A stretch of 64,000 nt of DNA, from assembly GCA_000349905.1 (NCBI GenBank), contig KB722739.1, positions 230,615-294,614 of the forward strand. The letters run 5' to 3'. The translations under genes were made by a program, and so were the position numbers. Origin of the DNA: Volvariella volvacea V23. Lineage: Eukaryota > Basidiomycota > Agaricomycetes > Agaricales > Pluteaceae. The notes under the pieces were generated by a model, which made no database searches, was not told the origin of the DNA, and worked only from the letters and a program-made list of their open reading frames with translations. The number at the start of each line of letters is the position of its first letter. Position 1 is the first letter of the stretch. This document shows, piece after piece, positions 57,480-64,000 of the stretch.

Positions 57480-58000
57480 CAGGAACATCCCACCGGTTTA
57501 ACCTCTTGAATGTTAATCCTGCGCTCCTGCCACCCAAATCCCTCCTGCATTAGGAGACCAATTGATGTGCTTCCAACCAGTTCCTAATGCCCGGCCTTCC
57601 CGCTGAGGATCGCCAATGGCGATCTTCTGGACACCAGGTACGCTATATCTTGATTAATGTGAGGTATCCTTCTCTTACGTTATAGCTCGCACCTTGACCA
57701 GTTCTCGGCGAGTCTTGGTTCTCGTCTCATGCTAGGGGGGTGCTCAGTAAGCAGAAAACGGATAGTGGCGACTGCGAGAATGTTGTGAAGTTGGACGACA
57801 GCTTTGGGCGATGGATAGTGCCCACCAGAAACGATGCTGGTCCGCCTGGTTCCTCAACCTATAGGGGCCCTTGTGTGAGAACCTTTCGTGCAGCATAGTA
57901 TTGCCGAAGGTTCACATACCCCTGCTCAGTCCACAGCCGCCTGGGCTCTTCTTATCTTATACTTCCATGTCCCAGGCCCTACCTGTTCGGTATGATAGCT
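57480..58000 (-). pseudogene. Possible degraded gene of unknown family
   Basis: Minus-strand frames read RRLWTEQGYVNLRQYYAARK, then a TAG in frame, then FLVGTIHRPKLSSNFTTF. After a possible intron (acceptor TAG near 57645) comes GVQKIAIGDPQREGRALGTG with GWKHINWSPNAGGIWVAGAQ before a stop near 57510. The residue composition looks protein-like, but I cannot name the family, and an interrupted frame suggests decay. The evidence is weak. Confidence 0.25.
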
Positions 58001-59239
58001 GGAATAGTATGTGAAAATAGTTGCTTCCGATTGCAGACTCGCTTCTCGACTCCATTAAGCGTATGCTTTAACATGGGATTATCAACGGATGAGCATAAAT
58101 TTAAGGTAAGGGGATCACTCTACCTCTCCTTAGATACATGCTCACGCCGAGTCTATCAGGAAGGAGTCGACGTCATGCAACCGGATATCTACCACCGGAT
58201 GATGCATGGATACAGCAGGGAAGTGGGCAAGTCCTCATGTCGAGGCTATGTATCCTCCATATCGCGCTGATCGCATTGGCAACACAGGTGAGAAGGGAGA
58301 GGAACAAGCTTTTTATACATACCTCGGCGCGCTCTATGCTAGCTTCGAGAACCATGATCATCACCCTTCCTCCGCAAGGCGATGTTGGAGACTCCGTTGG
58401 GAATGCCAGAGGGCGGACAGCAATCAGTCGGCTCTCCTGTTTGCCCAGCGGGCAGGTGCAGTGCCATATTAGTGCACAGGAAAGATGCTGATCTGGTGGC
58501 ATCCATTCTCCTGGGTTCTAGTTGCGTGGATGCCACCAAGGCGATGAGAGATCAGACAGAAAACCACACAGAGTGCCCGAAAGCGACGTGGGCTCCTTAA
58601 TTGACAATCCTCGTCATTACCTGGTTCGATTCTCCACCTGTATTTTGGCACATGCCATCGGAGCTGGGCATCTCCCATCGCACGCCGGAACCGTCTTGTC
58701 AATTTATCCGACCTTCTCCACTCGAGTCCCTCCGCATTCTAGTCCAAGCCCTTGGTCGATTCATTCTGCGCTGCACGACGCGTCTTCCCACTGCGGGTTG
58801 CGTGCCTTCTGCCAGAGAACCGACAGGACGCAATAAGCTAACAGCCTTCGCCGAGCTACAACCGGGGAAATCCGAGAGAAGGGACGACAGAAGGCGATTG
58901 AATGCTCTTCGGACGGTTCTAGCTCGCCGGGATTTGTTGGGCAGGCAGAGGAGGCGCCAAACCGAACATGGCCTGTCTAATCTGGCAATCTCCCGCTTGG
59001 ATCGCTGCCCCTCCGTCCAATCGAGCCGCCGTTCCTTGCCCCCGAAATTGCGTTTTTATTTCAATATTATTAACCCAACTAAGTCCTCGGAAGCATCCAC
59101 GCATTTTGTTATAAGCCTCGAGTCCCCGTCCCAGGTTTCCCCACGGAACCATGATTTTCTCGTTTTCACAAACGGCCCATCAGCGCGCATGGTACGGTCA
59201 CCTGCTCCTTCCTTCTTCTTATCGTCATGTCCGGACTTG
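58001..59239. other. Upstream region of the amidase gene
   Basis: About 1.2 kb without a supported gene. A long frame in phase with the amidase is open from 58601, but its composition and lack of amidase similarity before 59240 argue that it is not coding. Confidence 0.45.
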
Positions 59240-61392
59240 ATGGGCAAATCCTTTCCACACAGTGCCTGGAAGCAGCAAGAACGAGAAGCAAACCTCAAGT
59301 CTCTTCCCGAGAGCCATTTCGCGCCGCTCACCCCTGCTGAGCAGAGAATCCACTCCCTATCCGTCAAGCAGCTCGTCGAGAAATGCAACGCAGGAGAACT
59401 CTCGCCCTCAGACGTCATGCTGGCCTACGCGAAAAAGGCAGTCAAGGCACACCAGCAGACCAACTGCGTATCCGATTTTCTGCCAGAGGAAGCTCTTCGC
59501 ACGCCGTCAGTGACCGGGTGGGCGCCTGGAGTCGAGGTGGAGAGTGCGGGGGATAGCATGCCTCGCGATCGATTGCTGATGGGCATACCCGTAAGCGTGA
59601 AAGGTACGCCATATTTCCTTTCCATCACGTGCGACCCTATGATTGTCGCTGACCCTGCCACCAAGATACGCTGAATATTGCCGGCCACGACTCGACTGTT
59701 GGACTTTCGCGGAACGTCAACCAGCCTGTCAAGGATTCGTCCGCGTTTGTGCGGCTGCTACAAGACGCTGGGGCTCTCGTGTTTGCAAAGACGACCGTAC
59801 CGACAGGTCTACTCGCGCTCGAGACAGAGTCGAGCGTTTTTGGCGTCACAAGCAACCCCTATAATCCAGAATTCACCGCTGGAGCATCGACAGGTGGAGG
59901 CGCAGCCCTAGTCGCAAGTGGTGGGTCCAAGATCGAAATTGGCACAGACCTGGCTGGCAGCGTGCGAATACCCGCCCACTTTTGCGGTATCTGGGGCCTG
60001 AAAGGCACCTCTGGGAGATTCCCGAACTGGGGGAATATGTCGTCGCTGATGGGACTTGAGGCTATCCCAATTGTATCCTCACCGCTGGCGGGCAACTTGG
60101 ACGATCTGGAGGAGTTTTCGAAAAGGGTCATCATGGCTAAACCATGGGAGTACGATCATACGGTGAGTGGGCCATTCAATTTGCGACTCCTATATCAAAC
60201 CTTGTCTGAGGAGGTGCTAATCCTATTAGTGCGTCCCTTTGCCATGGCGACCTGTAAGCTTACGGGATGACGGACGACGGCTGAAATGGGGTGTCATGTG
60301 GAGCGATGGTAGGTTTGTTTCCTCGTAATATGTCATCTCTTCGAATGACGCTTACCTCATCCGGTATTTCATCTACTCAGGAACTATTGCACCCAGCCCC
60401 GCATGCAAACGGGCACTGTCCATCGTTGTGGCCGCATTGAAGCGTCAAGGACACGAAGTAGTCGACTTGTGCGTGTCTTTTGTTCTTTATGTCATTCTCG
60501 TACCGATCCGGACGTCCTTTTGAATGTCAGCACGCCACCCAATTTATCGGAAGGCCTCAAAATCGGCTACCAGCTCTTATTCTCTGACGGAGGCAAGCCA
60601 TCGACCTCTTCCTCCCGAACACGGGGACTAATCGACAGGCACTCACCCCACTTGATCTAATTTAGGCCAACAGATAAGCGACGCTCTGCAACCCAACGAG
60701 CCGGCCAGCATCGCAGGAACGGCCATCCTCAAACTGCTCTCGCTCCCGCGCATCGTCAAAAAGGCACTAGCGTACCTCAACCGCCGACGAGATCCGTTGT
60801 CTGCGGAAATGCTGGAGATAATGAACACCAAGACGGTCGTGCAGGAACGCGAGCTCGTGGCGAAGAGGGATGAGTACCGGGCTGCGTGGCATGACGCATG
60901 GAACCACCAGGGGCTCGATTTCGTCCTCACCGTTCCGTACCCGCTGCCAGCGTTCGAACATGGAAAGTCCGAGCAGACCACGCTGATGAGCGCGGGCTAC
61001 ACGTTCCTTTTCAGTCTGGTGCGTACAATTTAATTCATCGCGAGAGGCCCGCTCCATTGAATACATTCGATCTGTCTCCTCCACAGCTGGATTACGTAGC
61101 AGGCGTGCTCCCCGTCACCAGCGTCGACAAATCGCTGGACGCCCTCCCGGCCGACTTCTTCTCCACCTCAACACCCGACTCGGAATTCCAGACGATGAAC
61201 TCTGTCTCCAAGGGCACGTATGCGGTATACGATGCCGAGAAGATGCACGGTCTGCCTGTGGGGATCCAAATCGCCGGAAGACGGTTCGAGGAAGAGAAGG
61301 TTCTCGAAGGGATGCGCGTCATTGAAGAAGCACTGAGGCAGGCGGGAACGCCGTTTGTTGGCAGGACACCGCCGGTCGAAAAATCGGATTAA
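59240..61392 (+). CDS. Amidase-signature family enzyme (fatty-acid amide hydrolase-like/acetamidase type)
   Basis: Seven exons, 59240..59603, 59666..60162, 60230..60308, 60381..60468, 60531..60592, 60666..61018 and 61087..61392, give 582 residues. The catalytic Lys is in LLMGIPVSVKDTLNI. The cis-Ser is in GASTGGGAALVASGG and the nucleophilic Ser in GTDLAGSVRIPAHFCG, forming the Ser-cisSer-Lys triad. Such enzymes hydrolyse carboxamides. Fungal members of about this length include acetamidases and FAAH-like enzymes, and the substrate here is unknown. The oxyanion segment reads DLAGS where DIGGS is usual. The fifth intron is GC..AG (AG|GCAAGC), which alone keeps the frame. MHGLPVGIQIAG near the C-terminus is also typical of the family. 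Confidence 0.92.
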
Positions 61393-63054
61393 GGAATGCG
61401 ATTCGGCGACCCTGCGTGGCGGGGTGAGTATATGCGCAGAGGTGGGCGTCATGCCTGGTCACCCTCGTAAATGAGTTGCACCCCCGCTTCGCTACTTGGC
61501 CATCACGCCATGTTCGTTTCCTCGTTCATCTTCCATGAGCGGCTCCATCTATCGAACACTGATACTGCGCCACCATCGACACGTTCGTTCGTTCGTTTTG
61601 ATCTGCTGATAGGTCTCACCCTCTTTTATATATCTTACCACTCCGACCACTTTCCTGCCCCGCATTCTCGCCGGCCTTCTACCGCGTCGCCAGCAACGCA
61701 TGCATGGGCTTTATTATTATCTTATCTCGTTTAGTCTCAAACCATCTCACTCGTTTGTTCATAGTCTGTCCACACCCCTCGGCACCCACTTGCCTCTTCA
61801 TAAATCTCCGCTGTACGCTCATCCTCCCTCCATCTCCATCTCCACCCCTTTCCGGCTGTCTATCTATGCTTACCACGTCGAACCACACCAACACCAACGT
61901 GTCACTCATTCATTCTTTAGCTGTCTCTATAGTTTTTTTGCTCTCCTGCTTCGTACTGCACATTCTTTTCCATTTGGGTTCAATCGTCTCTACAGCATGT
62001 CGCTACTACAGTATCTTATCCGCTTTATATAGCCCAAGCTCGAGATTTTCCCTGGTCCGAGTCGAAATTCTTAGCAGCAACAGCAGCTCCACACCAGTGG
62101 CCGGCTGTGCACTCACTATACATACGATTGATTTCCCTCGTATAAACTAAAATCTATCCAGCCAAGGACTTGAAGTGTGCTTTCCCCGGTCCACCTGGAA
62201 ATAGCCAGCCACTCGTGTACACGTACCTCGTCCCGATCAGAACGCCGTGTGTGCTCGCTCGCTCGCTCGCTCTCACTCACTCCTTCTCAAGCCCACAAGA
62301 AAATAGCTTAGAACTCCATATATTCATTCAGACCACAACAAACCGACCCGGAAGAAAGACCAAAAGAGTATGCATATGTCAAAATCCTAGGTGATAGAGC
62401 ATGCCAAGAAACAAACTACGAAACGAAAATGGTATGATACTAGGTTGCTATCGATGATAGTATGTATGGGCTGTATGGATGTATATATGTATGTATGGAA
62501 TAGTACTAGTACTGTAGTGCTGAAGATTCGGCTCGGATGGACGATGCTCCGATTGTCCGGGATGAAGGGATAAGTAAGGCATGGAAGGGGTTCAATGGTG
62601 GTGTGGAGTGCGGGTAGAAGGGAGGGGGCAGAGGGGTATGATGGTGAAAACTAAATGCTACAGTGATTCTCGAGGTCGAACTTGATAAGAGTTTCAAATG
62701 TGTCGAAGGCCCGTGAAAAAGGGGAAACATGGAGATTAGAAGTGCAGATTGGCCGTTTGAACAACCAAGATGGAGGAACGAAGGGTAGCGTCCACATGTA
62801 GCGGGAGGGCGGGAGGGCGGGAAGGCCGATTACAAAGGAACGCAATATGCCAAAACAGGGGGGTGAAGTGCGGAATAGAATGCCAGGGTGTCCAACACAT
62901 GATGATGAGATAGCGATATCGATGGCGAGTGCTAATGGCGACCCAACGCAACGAAAACCGGAAATAAACACTGTCCAGCAGAACGAAAGAGTACAACAAG
63001 AAGCGAACCGGGAGGGGGAGGGAGGCATAAGGAGAGACGAGCTATCCATCGCCA
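61393..63054. other. Convergent intergenic region
   Basis: About 1.7 kb with pyrimidine-rich plus-strand sequence (61500-62050) and a short CTCG tandem repeat at about 62253-62272. A GGGAGGGC repeat lies near 62800-62822. No gene is supported. Confidence 0.5.
62253..62272 (+). repeat. (CTCG)n microsatellite
   Basis: About five tandem GCTC/CTCG units in the convergent spacer. Confidence 0.7.
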
Positions 63055-64000
63055 TCACTGCACGAGGACCTCGTTATCTTCCGGGTGATTCAACGTGTCG
63101 TCGCCACGGGTGAGGGAATTTGGCCCATGGCCATTAATAGTCAGCCAGGCTTCCAGTCGTCTCCCAAGCTCTCCACCTCGTCCTCCGCAGATATCTCCAG
63201 TCGTGTTCAGGACGTTCTCCTTTTCCTTCTCCTTATCGAACGGGAGCTTTGCGCTCAGTTTGCGTTTGATCCCAGTTCGCAGTATCTCGACTTCAGCATC
63301 GTGTGGCATTGGGCTTGCGATTCCGCTGTCGTATACTTCGGTGATTCCTTTCGTCGTGCAAGAATCGCCATTGATTTTGATCTTTTGTTCTACCTCCAGG
63401 CCTTTGAACCACTCCTCTTCATGCTCCTCGGGTCCTAGAATGGTGTCGATCAAGCCCTCTTCCCAACCATCCCATTCGACGAATCGATGGCACATCCTCA
63501 ATCGCAATCCAGTGCTTTCGTAGTAAAGCCACTCTTTCGCGAGGGAAGCGATATCTGCACCTTTGCGTGCGTTTCGTGTGGCTGTGGCGGGGATGTTTTT
63601 GCCGGTTGCTATTTCGCCAACGGCTTTACGGAAGAGATTAGCGGTGAAGGGACTTGATTGTAGGCATGCGGGCAGATGCGCGCAGGCCCATAGGGGTCGC
63701 GTCGTTGTCGATTCCCAGTCGATGATACAGGTCTAACGGGGTAGAGTAAGGTAAGTCAACTCGGGCATGGATAGTAAAAATAGATGATATACTCACAACT
63801 TTTGTGTTATCTTCCGCATCAACGAACACGTTTTCCAGACTTAGATCGTGACAATCCAACGCGAACTCTTCCGAGCAGCCGCTCAAACTCGCCTTGCTCA
63901 ATCTCTCCATTACCTTCATCCATCTCTCCATCTCTTTTCTTACTGCCTGCTCTCTCTGATTCAAATGCGCGACAAGGAATGTGCTCCTCTGCATTCTCCT
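63055..64000 (-). CDS. APH-type phosphotransferase family protein, C-terminal part
   Basis: The minus-strand gene enters from beyond the right edge. Its last two visible exons are 64000..63797 and 63732..63055. The first ends with FALDCHDLSLENVFVD, the catalytic-loop HDLSLEN (HxDxxxxN), and the next begins TCIIDWESTTTRPLW, the metal-binding IDWE. These are the signature of aminoglycoside phosphotransferase (APH)-like kinases, which are common in fungi with mostly unknown substrates. About 230 residues after the kinase motifs are mainly charged, and include EWLYYESTGLRLRMCHRFVE, a helix typical of this group. The ATP-binding N-lobe is outside the window. Confidence 0.85.

Noticed and set aside
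58601..59239. Long in-frame N-terminal extension of the amidase
   Set aside because: Composition is random-looking and amidases of this type start near the residue coded at 59240.
1..64000. CRISPR array or bacterial-type operon
   Set aside because: No regularly spaced direct repeats were seen, and the genes have spliceosomal introns throughout.

Overview
This window reads as nuclear DNA of a basidiomycete fungus, almost certainly an agaricomycete. Genes are broken by many short introns (about 50-70 bases, GT..AG with CTAAT-like branch sites, plus at least two GC..AG introns). The gene content also fits: a NACHT NTPase of agaricomycete type, a DUF6533-type membrane protein, a GPI-anchored Kre9/Knh1-like wall protein, and a paralogous family that I believe is Pfam DUF7330 (name from memory). 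A Rhizoctonia/Ceratobasidium-like source would fit, but the sequence alone does not prove it. Exon boundaries below were read by eye and checked by reading-frame phase.

Layout. 1-1.4 kb: a dead Tc1/mariner element. 1.9-3.7 kb: convergent housekeeping genes, ribosomal protein eL20 and a mitochondrial oxidoreductase-like protein. 4.2-14.2 kb: four paralogous DUF7330-like genes on the plus strand, with a minus-strand NACHT NLR-like gene between the third and fourth. 14.6-16.6 kb: a multi-pass DUF6533-type protein. 17.7-40.5 kb: a duplicated block holding four paralogous Mup1-like amino-acid permeases and two cyclophilins. The cyclophilin-to-permease pair occurs twice in opposite orientation, at 21.4-17.7 kb (minus) and 36.3-40.5 kb (plus). 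Between them lie a dual-specificity phosphatase, the Pol I/III subunit RPAC1, two further permeases in tandem, one intact F-box gene, one broken F-box gene and two F-box/LRR fragments.

41.6-50.5 kb: an acidic protein of unknown function, the GPI-anchored wall protein (divergent), and a 1304-residue two-RRM RNA-binding protein. 51.0-55.4 kb: two convergent AAA-ATPase-like genes. The plus-strand one is clearly broken and carries a nuclease-like tail; the minus-strand one is intact. 55.4-59.2 kb: a gene-poor stretch with an AT-rich island and a tRNA-derived SINE-like sequence. 59.2-61.4 kb: an amidase-signature enzyme. 63.1-64.0 kb: the C-terminal part of an APH-type kinase that runs off the right edge.

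The main themes are recent local duplication and decay (permeases, cyclophilins, F-box genes, DUF7330-like genes, AAA-like genes) and the placing of an NLR-like gene inside the DUF7330-like array. No CRISPR array, rRNA gene or intact tRNA gene was seen.
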